The notes under the pieces are model-generated. The model did not search any database. It was not told where the DNA came from and saw only the letters and a program-made list of their open reading frames with translations. DNA of 64,000 nt from JAICKN01 sp036489565 (GTDB lineage Bacteria > Acidobacteriota > Terriglobia > Terriglobales > Acidobacteriaceae). A program made the translations under genes and the position numbers. The stretch is from positions 62,001 through 126,000 of the forward strand of contig DASXFN010000106.1 in the NCBI GenBank assembly GCA_036489565.1. Reading direction: 5' to 3'. This document shows positions 1 to 9,239 of the stretch, piece after piece; position 1 is the first letter of the stretch, and each line of letters begins with the position of its first letter.

Positions 1-33
1 TGGGGATTTTCGACCGGCGGCAGCGCCAACATG
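1..33 (-). CDS. possible start of the gene downstream of mfd (partial)
   Basis: On the minus strand an ATG at 33-31 follows the mfd stop codon (39-37) after three bases, and codons stay open to the window edge (M-L-A-L-P-P-V-E-N-P). Only eleven codons are visible, so the product cannot be named. The tight spacing would fit an operon with mfd. It could be chance. Confidence 0.3.
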
Positions 34-36
34 AAC

Positions 37-3000
37 TTAAAGCGCGACGGAAGGCACCTCTTCCTGGCCCAGCTCTTGCAGAAGATTCCGCAACTGGGCT
101 AGCACTTCGCCGGGTGAAGAGGGTTTGCATACGAATTTCAGGGTGCCGTCCGGAGTAAATTGGGATCCCCGCTGCGATGAGACAAACTGCGCCAGCTTTC
201 CCGGATCAATCGTGGCGTTGGTTTTGAACTTTATGCTTAGCACATCCCGCTTACGATCAATCGCGGCAACTCCCACTCGCGCACACAGCAACTTTAACGA
301 AGCATATTCCAAAAGATTGTTCACCGCGGCCGGCAACTCGCCGTAGCGGTCCTGAAGTTCCGCGCGGACGTCATTCCACTGGGCGTCGGTTTCCACCCCT
401 GCCACACGTTTATACATCCGCAGCCGTTGGTTCTCTTCGGCAATGTAATCTCCGGGAATGCGAATGTTCAGGCCGAGGTTCATCTGCAGGCCAGCCTCTT
501 CGTGCGGCGCTTCGCCCTTCATCTCACGGACGGCGCGGTCCAGCATCTGGGTGTAGAGTTCAAACCCCACGGCTTCAATGTGGCCGCTTTGTTCGCCGCC
601 CAGCAAATTGCCCGCGCCGCGCAGTTCCAGATCGAGCGCGGCGATTTTGAATCCCGCACCTAGATCAGAGAATTCTTTCAGCGCCGCCAACCGCCGCCGC
701 GCGATTGGAGTCAATTCGATTTCCGCGGGAATCAATAGATAGGCGTAAGCCCGCCGGTTGGAACGTCCCACACGCCCGCGCAGTTGATAAAGTTCAGAAA
801 GGCCCATGCGTTCAGCGCGGTTAATGAAGATCGTATTGCAGAGCGGAATGTCCAGACCGTTTTCGATGATCGTAGTCGCGACCAGAATGTCGGCTTCGTG
901 ATGCATGAATTTCAGCATCACTTTTTCCAGCTCTCCTTCGCCCATCTGTCCATGGCCCACGATAACCCGGGCGCCGGGAGCGAGTTCCTGCAGCTTGGCC
1001 GCCATCTCCCAAATCGTGTCCACGCGGTTGTGCACAAAATAAACTTGCCCGCCGCGATCAAGCTCCTGTTCGATTGCCGAGCGAATCAATTTTTCATCCC
1101 AACTTGCTACGACTGTCTGAATGGCAATGCGGTCCTTTGGCGGCGTCTCAATCACGCTCATGTCCCGCAGCCCAACCAGTGACATATGCAGCGTGCGGGG
1201 AATCGGAGTGGCCGACATGGTGAGCACGTCCACTTGTTTGCGCATCTGCTTGATGCGTTCTTTATGGCGTACTCCAAAACGCTGCTCTTCATCCACAATC
1301 AGCAGGCCGAGCTCCGAGAATTTGATGTCTTTCGAAAGCAGCCGGTGCGTGCCGATCAAAATGTCGATCTTGCCTGTTTCAAGTTTTTGCAGGATTTCTT
1401 TTTGCTGCTTCGCATTGCGGAAGCGGCTGATCATCTCAATAGTGATGGGAAAGGCCGCGAAGCGCTGCTTGAACGTTTCATAGTGCTGGAACGCCAGCAC
1501 CGTGGTCGGAGCGAGCACCGCGACCTGGCGGTTATCGCCAACCGCTTTGAACGCCGCACGCATGGCAACTTCAGTCTTGCCGTAACCAACGTCTCCGCAA
1601 AGCAATCGGTCCATCGGCTGCAACGATTCCATGTCGCGCTTCACGTCTGCAATCGCATATGCCTGATCGTCGGTTTCGCTGTATTCGAAGGCGTCCTCGA
1701 ACTCCCGCATCCAATCATTGTCGGCAGGATACGAATGGCCTTGCGCCGCCTTACGCTCCGCATACAGCTTGAGCAGTTCGTCGGTCATGTCCGCCATCGC
1801 TTTGCGGACGCGCGCTTTGGTTTTGGCCCACGCGGCCGTTCCCAGATGATTAAGAGCGGGCTTAACGCCTTCTGACGAACGATACTTCTGTACCAGATCA
1901 AGGCGCGTAAGCGGCACATAAAGCCGTGCGCCTTCCGCATATTCCAGCAGCATCAATTCAATGGTGCTGTCATCCTGCTGGATTTCCTTCAGCCCCTGGT
2001 ATTGTCCGATCCCGTGTTCCACGTGGACAACGTAATCGCCTACCTGCAGATCGCGGAAATCAGAAAGAAATGCGGAGGTCTTTGACTTAGACCGCTGCGG
2101 CCGCGCGACGACGGCCTCCGATTCGTCGAACAGATCGCGCGATCCGAAAATCGAAAGTCCGGCTTCAGGCAGCAGCACGCCGTCCGGAATATAAGTTTTT
2201 ACCAGCGTCGCCGTGAGCACTTCTCCAGCGAAATGGGATGTCTCATCGGCGTAGCTTTCTCCGCTGCGGGTCCGCGTACCGAGTCTGTAGGAGACTCCGT
2301 ATTCGCTGAAGACGTCTGCCATGCGCTCCAGTTCCCCCAAATTCGGAGCGGCGATCAGGACCCTCTTGCCTTCGGCAATCTGCGTTTTGGTTTCTTCGAG
2401 CAGCGAAGGAATTGATCCGTGGAAGCGTGGCGCTGGTTGCGAATGAATAGCAATCGCCTCTCCCGCGCTCTCTCGCGTGATCTCCAAATGCTCCAGGTCC
2501 GCGCCGCTGAGCGACTGAATCCTGCTCCAGAGTTCGTCGGGAGGAAAACAAAGATCCACCGGTCTTACCAGGTTCCCGATCTCGCTGCGCTCATGCGCTT
2601 CTTCAATCCTTCCCCACACGCGGTCCAGTTCATCTTTCAGTTGCTCCGGCTCGTCAGCAAGCACAACCGCACGGGGCATCAAATCAAAAATGCTGAGTTG
2701 GGCGCCAGCCACCGGCGTATAAAATTCCCAGCCAGGAAATACAGTGGCGCCCCCGGAGCGGATTGCCTGCTCAATTACCTCTTCGCTGCCCGTGATGCGC
2801 TTTCCTGACAAGCGCGCATGGATCGCGCCCAGCAAATGTTCATTCACCGGAGTTTCCGTCAGCGGCAACAGCAGCGCTTCATCCACGGGATCGGAAGACC
2901 GCTGCGTTCCGGGATCGAATCGCCGAAGCGACTCCACTTCATCGCCAAATAATTCGATTCGCACCGGCCGCTCCGCCTCCGGCGAATAAACATCGAGAAT

Positions 3001-3570
3001 CCCGCCCCGCAGCGCATATTCGCCCGGCATTTCCACCACATCAACTGCGGTATAGCCAACCGCATTCAGGTGAAGCTGCAAAGTTTCGTTGTCAACGGTA
3101 TCGCCCTTGCGGATCGTCCTCGTCAGCCCGGCATAATATTCCGCAGTGTGCAGGCGGAGCGAGGCGGCGGCAACCGGCGCGATCACAATGCTTGCCGTCC
3201 CCATGGCGATTTTCCAAAGCGCCGCCGCGCGTTGTTCCTGAATTTCCGGATGGGGAGAAAGGTTTTGAAATGGCAGAACGTCCCGCGTGGGCAAAAACAC
3301 GATTGATTCCGGATCAACCGTCCCACGCAATTCGCAAAATGCCCGCAGCATGGGGAGCAGATCTTCCGCCACGCGATTGGCCTGCACCAGCAGTAGGAAC
3401 GGTTTGTCCACCGCCCTCTGAAGGAGCGTTGAAATCAAAGCTTTTGCCGTGAGATTTAATCCGGAGACACGTATCCGCCCCGTGCCCTCTTTCAGATGGG
3501 AGGCAACACGCACCAGAGCGGGTAAAGTTTCAGCGTCCGCAAAAATTTCGCGAACGAAGGGAAGAACCAT
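37..3570 (-). CDS. mfd: transcription-repair coupling factor Mfd
   Basis: Mfd is a DNA translocase that removes RNA polymerase stalled at lesions and recruits UvrA for nucleotide excision repair. At 1177 residues the protein is full length for the family (about 1150-1200). The order is normal: an N-terminal UvrB-like part; an RNAP-interaction CarD-like domain starting near residue 505 with the VVHVEHGIG motif; a helicase core with Walker A GDVGYGKT near 657-664 and DEEQ near 760; the second RecA lobe with the QLRGRVGRS motif; and a C-terminal TRCF D7 domain. The start at 3570 is the first ATG and gives the expected N-terminus. Nothing is missing or broken. Confidence 0.98.
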   Translation of the reverse strand: MVLPFVREIFADAETLPALVRVASHLKEGTGRIRVSGLNLTAKALISTLLQRAVDKPFLLLVQANRVAEDLLPMLRAFCELRGTVDPESIVFLPTRDVLPFQNLSPHPEIQEQRAAALWKIAMGTASIVIAPVAAASLRLHTAEYYAGLTRTIRKGDTVDNETLQLHLNAVGYTAVDVVEMPGEYALRGGILDVYSPEAERPVRIELFGDEVESLRRFDPGTQRSSDPVDEALLLPLTETPVNEHLLGAIHARLSGKRITGSEEVIEQAIRSGGATVFPGWEFYTPVAGAQLSIFDLMPRAVVLADEPEQLKDELDRVWGRIEEAHERSEIGNLVRPVDLCFPPDELWSRIQSLSGADLEHLEITRESAGEAIAIHSQPAPRFHGSIPSLLEETKTQIAEGKRVLIAAPNLGELERMADVFSEYGVSYRLGTRTRSGESYADETSHFAGEVLTATLVKTYIPDGVLLPEAGLSIFGSRDLFDESEAVVARPQRSKSKTSAFLSDFRDLQVGDYVVHVEHGIGQYQGLKEIQQDDSTIELMLLEYAEGARLYVPLTRLDLVQKYRSSEGVKPALNHLGTAAWAKTKARVRKAMADMTDELLKLYAERKAAQGHSYPADNDWMREFEDAFEYSETDDQAYAIADVKRDMESLQPMDRLLCGDVGYGKTEVAMRAAFKAVGDNRQVAVLAPTTVLAFQHYETFKQRFAAFPITIEMISRFRNAKQQKEILQKLETGKIDILIGTHRLLSKDIKFSELGLLIVDEEQRFGVRHKERIKQMRKQVDVLTMSATPIPRTLHMSLVGLRDMSVIETPPKDRIAIQTVVASWDEKLIRSAIEQELDRGGQVYFVHNRVDTIWEMAAKLQELAPGARVIVGHGQMGEGELEKVMLKFMHHEADILVATTIIENGLDIPLCNTIFINRAERMGLSELYQLRGRVGRSNRRAYAYLLIPAEIELTPIARRRLAALKEFSDLGAGFKIAALDLELRGAGNLLGGEQSGHIEAVGFELYTQMLDRAVREMKGEAPHEEAGLQMNLGLNIRIPGDYIAEENQRLRMYKRVAGVETDAQWNDVRAELQDRYGELPAAVNNLLEYASLKLLCARVGVAAIDRKRDVLSIKFKTNATIDPGKLAQFVSSQRGSQFTPDGTLKFVCKPSSPGEVLAQLRNLLQELGQEEVPSVAL

Positions 3571-3633
3571 CGCACTGTTAGTTTAACAGCGAATCAGGCA
3601 CGGATCACCTGCGCGCAGGAGAACGCAATCCCA

Positions 3634-4188
3634 TCAAAAATGGAACACGATCCCCGTGGACAAGCGGAAATTGTTCTGGGTGCCGCTAAAGAAGCGCGTC
3701 TGAACTTCGTCGGCCTGCACCCGCCACGCGATCAGCGGGATGAGATGGTAATCAATGCCGCCGCCAAAAGCATCCGCAAGCGATGTGTCGGAGCTTGCTC
3801 CGCTCAGCCCGGAAAGCGTTCCGCTCGTGTGCCCCGCACCCACCAGCACATTGGCGAAAGGACGCAATTTTCCCACCGAAAAAGATACCCGAGGCCCAAA
3901 CATCGCCGTCAGCACCTTCGCGTTGTACGTGCACCCTACGCCCCCGCATGCCCCCGGGAAATCCTCATGTCCGTAGTACCCTCCAACATCGGCGACGATT
4001 CCAACGAATGGAAAAACCTTGCCCTCCAATGAACCATTCCAGCCATTCAGGTTTGTGCGGTTGGAGACATTGGTATCCGCATTAAAATAGGAATACCCAA
4101 TGAAGATGTTCCCTCCCGTGGGTACTTGCGCGCTGGCGATGAGGCCAAGCCCCAGGACGGCAATAATGACCGCAAAAAGATGTCGCAT
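3634..4188 (-). CDS. outer-membrane beta-barrel protein (small porin-like family)
   Basis: A 184-residue secreted protein. Residues 1-20 form a signal peptide ending in ASAQ. The rest alternates short aromatic and polar strands (GGNIFIGYSYFNAD, GPRVSFSVGKLRPFANVLVGAGH) and ends in aromatic FHF, as in 8-strand OmpA/OmpX-type barrels. The ATG at 4188 is preceded by a good Shine-Dalgarno (AGGAGAACGATC). It lies 63 bp upstream of mfd on the same strand but is probably independent. Two Cys near CGGVGC could form a loop disulphide. The ligand or role cannot be told. Confidence 0.8.
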   Translation of the reverse strand: MRHLFAVIIAVLGLGLIASAQVPTGGNIFIGYSYFNADTNVSNRTNLNGWNGSLEGKVFPFVGIVADVGGYYGHEDFPGACGGVGCTYNAKVLTAMFGPRVSFSVGKLRPFANVLVGAGHTSGTLSGLSGASSDTSLADAFGGGIDYHLIPLIAWRVQADEVQTRFFSGTQNNFRLSTGIVFHF

Positions 4189-4458
4189 GATCGTTCTCCT
4201 GAAGGGAGTTTATTGAAATCAATTAGATGCTGCACGTACTAGAAGTGCAGTAAGGGAAATATTCCCAATGAGGTTCCCTATTAAAATTTTTTATCAGATT
4301 TTTATGGTCCATTGTCGGGATTCACAGCGTCCAATTTGTAAGATAGGATTCCCGGCAGAGTTGATACTTGGCGGCATTATCATTATTCATAATTCACCGC
4401 GGATTGCAGAATACGATTGCAGAACAAGATCGCGGGAACAGGATTGCAGGAGAAGAAG

Positions 4459-4842
4459 TTGAATCTCAGTTTTGAAGTTCGCAGTTACGAAGGGGCCACC
4501 GTGCTTCACTGCCGCGGACGTATTGTCTTCCGCGATGAGGCCCTGGCGCTTTCCGCGAAAGTTGCCGAACTGCTTCCAGAGAGCCGCCAGGTTGTCATTG
4601 ATCTCAGCGGCGTGGAGATGATTGACAGCGCCGGCCTCGGTGAATTGATCGTGGCATTTATTTCCGGGCAAATCTCAGGGCGTCCCGTAAAGCTAGCCTC
4701 TCCCAGCCGGCTGGTGCGGAAGATTCTGGAAATTACCAACCTGAACTCGGTATTCGATGTCTACGAGCGCGTGGAAGACGCCGCCATGAGCCAGACCATT
4801 GCCTCCCCGCAAAACCCTCAACGCCTCGGCGCGGCGCTCTAA
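4459..4842 (+). CDS. STAS-domain anti-sigma factor antagonist
   Basis: A single STAS domain of about 127 residues, of the SpoIIAA/RsbV type that binds anti-sigma kinases when unphosphorylated. It shows the core VVIDLSGVEMIDSAGLGEL, where the Ser of D-S-A-G is the usual phosphorylation site. I chose the TTG at 4459 because GGAG sits seven bases upstream. A TTG at 4417 would add 14 residues with no clear ribosome site. No kinase or sigma gene is adjacent, so the partner is elsewhere. It converges on the LysR gene 13 bp away. Confidence 0.85.
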   Translation: MNLSFEVRSYEGATVLHCRGRIVFRDEALALSAKVAELLPESRQVVIDLSGVEMIDSAGLGELIVAFISGQISGRPVKLASPSRLVRKILEITNLNSVFDVYERVEDAAMSQTIASPQNPQRLGAAL

Positions 4843-4855
4843 GCAGCAACGCCCG

Positions 4856-5773
4856 CTAGCGTCCCCGCTCGAAACGATAGTTGCCCTTCCTCTGCTGCGC
4901 GATTGCCTCCGCCACTTTCAGGCACGCCCGTGCTGCGTGCGAAGTGCTTCCCGACTTGCGGTAAATCAGCCGCAGCTTGCGGTGCAGGCTAAGTTCCCGC
5001 ACGCGAATCCTAACCAGCTCGCCCCGCTCCAGTTCGCTCTCCACGCTGATCTGAGGAAGAAAAGCCACGCCGTTTCCCGCCGCCACAAAATGCTTGATCG
5101 CCTGCAAAGTTGGCAGCTCAACATCCATGTGCAGCGGAGTCTTGTAGTGCTTGAACGCCTCAATTACTTTTTCGCGGTATGGCGAGGAGACAATGTGCGC
5201 CACGAACGACTCCTCCCCAAGCTGCTTAAGGCTGATCTCCGCTTCTCCGGCCAGCGGATGCTTCGGTGGCACCACCAGCGTCAGTTCATCCTGGTAAACC
5301 ACAACCGAGTGCAAGCGGGAATCCTGAGGGTCATACGTAAGCACGCCCAGCTCCACTCCATGCCGCAAAACATCATCCGGAATATGGCTTCCCAATGCGC
5401 GGTGCACCGTGATCCTGATCATCGGATGCAAGCGGCGGAAGTCGCCCAGCACCGGCAATAAATACAGTGAGGTAAGTTCATTCGCCGCGATGCTTAGATT
5501 TCCTCTCTGCAACTCCCGCAGCTCAACCAACGCGCCCTGCGCATCGGTGCGTAAATTCAAAAGACGTTCCGCGTACTCCTGAAGGATGCGGCCCGCGTCG
5601 GTCAGCAATCCCTCTCGACTGGAACGGTCAAACAACGGTTCGTTGATCTCTTCTTCAAGCTTGTGGATCGTCTGGCTGACGGCCGACTGCGTCCGGTGCA
5701 GCTTTTCCGCCGCCCGGGAAAAGCGGCCTTCCTTGGCAACGGCAAGAAAAACTTCTAGCTGGGATAGGTCCAT
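4856..5773 (-). CDS. LysR-family transcriptional regulator, divergent from leuA
   Basis: 305 residues with an N-terminal winged helix-turn-helix (1-60; FSRAAEKLHRTQSAVSQTI) and a LysR substrate-binding domain (about 90-295). It is transcribed away from leuA and the two genes share a 119-bp AT-rich control region carrying four ATTAG/CTAAT half-sites. The arrangement is classical for a LysR protein that controls its divergent neighbour and itself. Control of leucine biosynthesis is therefore likely by inference; the inducer is unknown (isopropylmalate in LeuO/IlvY-like cases). Confidence 0.9.
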   Translation of the reverse strand: MDLSQLEVFLAVAKEGRFSRAAEKLHRTQSAVSQTIHKLEEEINEPLFDRSSREGLLTDAGRILQEYAERLLNLRTDAQGALVELRELQRGNLSIAANELTSLYLLPVLGDFRRLHPMIRITVHRALGSHIPDDVLRHGVELGVLTYDPQDSRLHSVVVYQDELTLVVPPKHPLAGEAEISLKQLGEESFVAHIVSSPYREKVIEAFKHYKTPLHMDVELPTLQAIKHFVAAGNGVAFLPQISVESELERGELVRIRVRELSLHRKLRLIYRKSGSTSHAARACLKVAEAIAQQRKGNYRFERGR

Positions 5774-5801
5774 TGGAATACGTGAGATACCGTCTTATTG
5801 T

Positions 5802-5879
5802 ATTAGATAAACTAATCAATATAGAAGTTAATATTAGTTGTGCTTACCAGCCCATTCCCGTTATCATAAGATTACTAAT
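5802..5879. promoter_or_regulatory. candidate LysR operator region between lysR and leuA
   Basis: ATTAG-ATAAA-CTAAT at 5802-5816 is a perfect inverted repeat that fits the LysR T-N11-A rule. Further half-sites occur as ATTAG at 5833-5837 and CTAAT at 5875-5879, so the pattern ATTAG/CTAAT is present twice with different spacing. The last half-site abuts the leuA ribosome-binding site (AGGAGG at 5882). Confidence 0.6.
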
Positions 5880-5892
5880 ACAGGAGGAGCCA

Positions 5893-7206
5893 ATGGAACG
5901 CCCGCGCATTACCGTTTTCGACACCACCCTGCGCGACGGAGAACAGTCGCCGGGTTGCAGCATGACAGTGCAGGAAAAACTGCGCCTCGCGCCGCAACTC
6001 GAAAAGCTTGGCGTGGATGTCATCGAAGCCGGGTTTCCCATTGCGTCCGACGGCGATTTTGAATCTGTGCAATCCATCGCGGCGCTGGTTCGCCGGCCCA
6101 TCATCGCGGGCCTTGCGCGCGCCTGCAAGCAGGACATCGAACGCGCGGCGCAGGCCCTGAAAGGTGCGGCCAAGTCCCGCATTCACGTCTTCCTCGCCAC
6201 CTCTGACATTCATCTGGAGTACAAGCTGCGCATTTCGCGCCAGCAATGTCTGGAGCAGGCACGCGACGCCGTCAAGCTGGCCAAATCTCTCTGCAACGAC
6301 GTCGAATTTTCGCCAGAAGACGCCACCCGTACCGAACCCAAATTTCTTTTCCAGGTGCTCGAAGCGGTCATTGAAGCGGGCGCGACCACGGTAAACATTC
6401 CCGACACCGTCGGTTACACCGTCCCCGCGGATTACGGAATGCTGATCCAGAACATCAGCAAGAACGTGCGCGGAATCGGCAAGGCTGTGATCTCGACCCA
6501 CTGTCACAATGATTTGGGTGTGGCCGTCGCCAATACGCTCGCCGGAGTCGTAGCCGGAGCTCGGCAGGTGGAATGCGCCGTCAACGGAATTGGGGAACGC
6601 GCAGGCAACGCGGCCCTGGAAGAGATTGCCGTGGTATTGCGCGTCCGGCCCGACCAGTATCCTTACGAAACGGGAATTGTTACTGAACAGCTTTTCCCCA
6701 CCAGCCAGATGTTGAGTGAAGTGACTGGCGTGGCCGTACAGCCCAACAAAGCCATCATTGGACGCAACGCCTTTGCCCATGCCGCGGGAATCCATCAGGA
6801 CGGCATGCTCAAGAACCCGCTCACTTACGAGATCATTACTCCGCAGAGCGTCGGCGTTCCAGACTCGACTCTGGTTTTAGGAAAGCATTCCGGTCGCCAT
6901 GCGCTGGGACGCCGTTACGAAAAACTCGGTTATCAGTTCGACCGCCGGGAACTTGATGACGTCTATCGCCGCTTCGTCCTGCTTGCGGATGAAATCAAAA
7001 CCGTGCACGATCATCACTTGCTGGAACTTGTGCGCGAGAAAGGCACGCAAGCCGCCGCTGGCTCTGGACAAACCAGCTCCGGACCAAAAGATGCTCCCCA
7101 ACAAAAACCATTTCCCGCACCCGGCCCTGGAACAAAAGGCGGCGTTCCCGCGGGAACCATAGCAGAGCACCATGGCGATCAGGAAGATTACTTGTGGGGC
7201 GTATAG
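5893..7206 (+). CDS. leuA: 2-isopropylmalate synthase, short form without the LeuA regulatory domain
   Basis: Condenses 2-oxoisovalerate with acetyl-CoA, the first step committed to leucine. The TIM-barrel catalytic part is complete: FDTTLRDGEQSPG (residues 9-21), metal-binding THCHNDLG (202-209), NGIGERAGN, and the linker with GRHALG. At about residue 385, where the roughly 130-residue allosteric LeuA dimer domain should begin, the protein instead has a Pro/Gly/Gln-rich tail ending EDYLWGV; total 437 residues against about 510 usual. The ATG at 5893 follows AGGAGGAGCCA and was preferred to an upstream in-frame start at 5773. A homocitrate or citramalate synthase is possible, but leuB next door supports LeuA. 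Confidence 0.88.
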   Translation: MERPRITVFDTTLRDGEQSPGCSMTVQEKLRLAPQLEKLGVDVIEAGFPIASDGDFESVQSIAALVRRPIIAGLARACKQDIERAAQALKGAAKSRIHVFLATSDIHLEYKLRISRQQCLEQARDAVKLAKSLCNDVEFSPEDATRTEPKFLFQVLEAVIEAGATTVNIPDTVGYTVPADYGMLIQNISKNVRGIGKAVISTHCHNDLGVAVANTLAGVVAGARQVECAVNGIGERAGNAALEEIAVVLRVRPDQYPYETGIVTEQLFPTSQMLSEVTGVAVQPNKAIIGRNAFAHAAGIHQDGMLKNPLTYEIITPQSVGVPDSTLVLGKHSGRHALGRRYEKLGYQFDRRELDDVYRRFVLLADEIKTVHDHHLLELVREKGTQAAAGSGQTSSGPKDAPQQKPFPAPGPGTKGGVPAGTIAEHHGDQEDYLWGV

Positions 7207-7289
7207 AAACCTGGGAACTCTGATTTGTTGAATTCGTGTCAATTCGAAATTCTTGTCATTTAGAGCGCAGGGTAGAGGTGATTTTGGGA

Positions 7290-7360
7290 AGGGCACGACT
7301 TTAGTCGTGCCGGTAAGATTCGTAAACACGTCGGCTTTAGCCGCCGAGGGACGTCGTTTA
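7290..7360. repeat. family A paired-hairpin repeat, copy A1
   Basis: GGCACGACTTTAGTCGTGCC (7292-7311) is a 9-bp stem with a TT loop. It is followed by a second hairpin centred on CGGCTTTAGCCG (7332-7343) and flanked by GACGT/ACGTC-like ends. The same two-hairpin layout recurs at 10780 and 13484. It lies between leuA and leuB. Confidence 0.8.
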
Positions 7361-7486
7361 CTCGCTTAAGCTATTTAAGATAGCTAATGGTTGGCAATTA
7401 CTATCGGCGGCATCATTTTCCGTTGTTAGAATCCATTATTAAATTCCCGGGCCTCCCGGCGCATTCCTTAAACCGCTGAACAAAAC

Positions 7487-8584
7487 ATGATCCTGAATAT
7501 TACTGCCCTTCCCGGTGATGGTGTCGGTCCCGAAGTAACCGAAGAAGCCATTCGTGTATTGGAGACTGTTGCGCAAGCCTTCGGTCATGAGCTGCGCGTC
7601 ACGCGAAAAAATGTAGGCGGCGCAGCCTTGCTGGCCAGTAAAGATCCACTTCCCACTGACACACTGCAGGCCTGCTTTTCTTCAAACGCTGTGCTTCTGG
7701 GCGCGGTAGGCGGCCCTTCCTTTGACGAATTCCCTCGCCACCTTCGCCCTGAAAGCGGCCTTTTGCGTCTGCGACGTGAATTGGGCGTCTTTGCCAATCT
7801 GCGTCCCGCCGTACTCTTTCCAGCTCTCGAAGACTGCTCTCCGCTAAGGCCGGAAATCGTTCGTGGCACTGACATGCTCATCGTCCGCGAACTCCTCGGT
7901 GGACTCTACTTTGGCGAGCCGCGCAACACCCAGGGCGAACCCGGCGGACGCATTGCCGTAGACACCATGAAATACAGCGAGCCTGAAATTGAGCGCATTG
8001 CCCGCGTGGCTTTTGACCTGGCCCGCACCCGCCGCCGCAAGCTCACCTCCATTGATAAAGCAAACGTTCTCGATTGTTCCCGCCTGTGGCGCGAAGTCGT
8101 CACCCGCATTGGCGCGGACTATTCTGACGTTAAACTCTCCCACGCTTATGTAGATTCCGCCGCCATGGTTCTCGCCGCACGCCCCGCCGACTTCGACGTC
8201 ATCCTCACCGAAAACATGTTCGGAGACATCCTTTCCGACCAGGCCGGGGGAATTGTCGGTTCGCTCGGCATGTTGGCTTCCGCCAGCACCGGAGGCGCGG
8301 TCTCTCTTTACGAGCCCATCCACGGCTCCGCCCCTGACATTGCAGGGCAAGGGATTGCCAATCCTCTGGCCGCGATCCTTTCCATTGCCATGATGCTGCG
8401 CTATTCCTTCAAGCTGCAATCCGAAGCCGCATGCGTGGAACGCGCCGTCTCCCAGGTGTTGGACAACGGACATCGCACCCGCGATCTCGCCCGGTCCGGG
8501 CAGAAATCCCTCAGCACTTCTGACATGGGACGCCTCGTTGTGGAAGCCGCGAAAGAAACCGCCGCTCAGCGCGTCGCGTCTTAA
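7487..8584 (+). CDS. leuB: 3-isopropylmalate dehydrogenase
   Basis: Oxidatively decarboxylates 3-isopropylmalate to 2-oxoisocaproate with NAD+. The 365-residue length is normal. Visible motifs are GDGVGPEV near the N-terminus, LLGAVGGPSFDE, the LRRELGVFANLRPA arm, the catalytic Tyr/Lys region (DTMKYSEPEIERIARVAF), and the metal/cofactor signature ENMFGDILSDQAGGIVGSLG with GSAPDIAGQGIANP. It is co-directional with leuA but separated by 280 bp that hold a family A repeat, so it may have its own promoter. leuCD are not in the window. Confidence 0.95.
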   Translation: MILNITALPGDGVGPEVTEEAIRVLETVAQAFGHELRVTRKNVGGAALLASKDPLPTDTLQACFSSNAVLLGAVGGPSFDEFPRHLRPESGLLRLRRELGVFANLRPAVLFPALEDCSPLRPEIVRGTDMLIVRELLGGLYFGEPRNTQGEPGGRIAVDTMKYSEPEIERIARVAFDLARTRRRKLTSIDKANVLDCSRLWREVVTRIGADYSDVKLSHAYVDSAAMVLAARPADFDVILTENMFGDILSDQAGGIVGSLGMLASASTGGAVSLYEPIHGSAPDIAGQGIANPLAAILSIAMMLRYSFKLQSEAACVERAVSQVLDNGHRTRDLARSGQKSLSTSDMGRLVVEAAKETAAQRVAS

Positions 8585-8711
8585 TCTGAGATCGTTCTTT
8601 TGTGGAACTGATCGTCCTCAGAAGTATTTTTTCCACAGCTCTATTGTGAGCATCGGCCGCGCATCGTACTAGAATAGTTACAGGAAATTCTCCGGGCGAT
8701 GTTGTGGCTAT

Positions 8712-8987
8712 ATGCTTTCCAAATGCGCCAACCCGGGCTGCTCAGCAAAGTTCCACTACTTCCATGTGGGCAAACTTTTCCGCTGCGAAACTCAAAGCGG
8801 AGAACCTCACGCCCCGGAATTCGGTACTGATCCCACCGTCAAAAAATCCGTTCGCCGCGTCGAGTTTTTCTGGCTCTGCCCCGACTGCTCCGGAAGCATG
8901 ACCCTGACCTTCAAACAAGGAGGGGTGATTGCGACCCCGGCCGTGATGTCCGCGATTGAGCATCCGCGTCGCGCGTCGGCCAGTTAG
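8712..8987 (+). CDS. small zinc-ribbon-like protein, conserved in Acidobacteriota
   Basis: 91 residues with a CANPGC pair near the N-terminus and a CPDC pair near residue 60, a spacing that suggests one bound zinc. The C-terminus (MTLTFKQGGVIATP) looks like a short beta hairpin. I recall near-identical small proteins with the CANPGCSAKF start from Terriglobia, all uncharacterised. The ATG at 8712 is the first in frame. Function is unknown; DNA or RNA binding is possible. Confidence 0.7.
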   Translation: MLSKCANPGCSAKFHYFHVGKLFRCETQSGEPHAPEFGTDPTVKKSVRRVEFFWLCPDCSGSMTLTFKQGGVIATPAVMSAIEHPRRASAS

Positions 8988-9045
8988 CCTTGACTGATCA
9001 GAACGACTGGTAAGACCCAGTTGACATCAATACCACGCAAAAACA

Positions 9046-9086
9046 TGTCATCCCGACGTTAAGCGCAGCGAAGACGGAGGGACCCT
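9046..9086. repeat. family C dispersed repeat, copy C1 (reverse)
   Basis: Reads TGTCATCCCGACGTTAAGCG, then CAGCGAAGACGGAGGGACCC. In reverse complement this is GGGTCCCTCCG...CGGGATGACA, the family C form that also occurs at 20465 and 55901. No gene overlaps it. Confidence 0.65.
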
Positions 9087-9239
9087 ATGACGGCCCGCTA
9101 ACTTCTCAGTGATCGGCGGGAATGTTACTCCTGCATGGCAGGGTCGCACAGGTGGATAGGGGTCAATTTTGAACAAGCTCCATGACTCCCGTCGGTGGAT
9201 TTGCCCCCGGTTTGCCGGGTTGGTATAGTTTTCCTACGC

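Noticed and set aside
2015..2030. parS-like TGTTCCACGTGGACAA within mfd
   Set aside because: It encodes the conserved VVHVEHG segment of Mfd, and two bases differ from parS; codon constraint explains it.
5875..6795. 306-residue frame antisense to leuA
   Set aside because: The LeuA catalytic motifs are on the plus strand, with a good ribosome site; this is a shadow.
7207..7486. A frameshifted LeuA regulatory domain after leuA
   Set aside because: I read all frames downstream of the stop and saw no LeuA-dimer-like sequence; the space holds a family A repeat.
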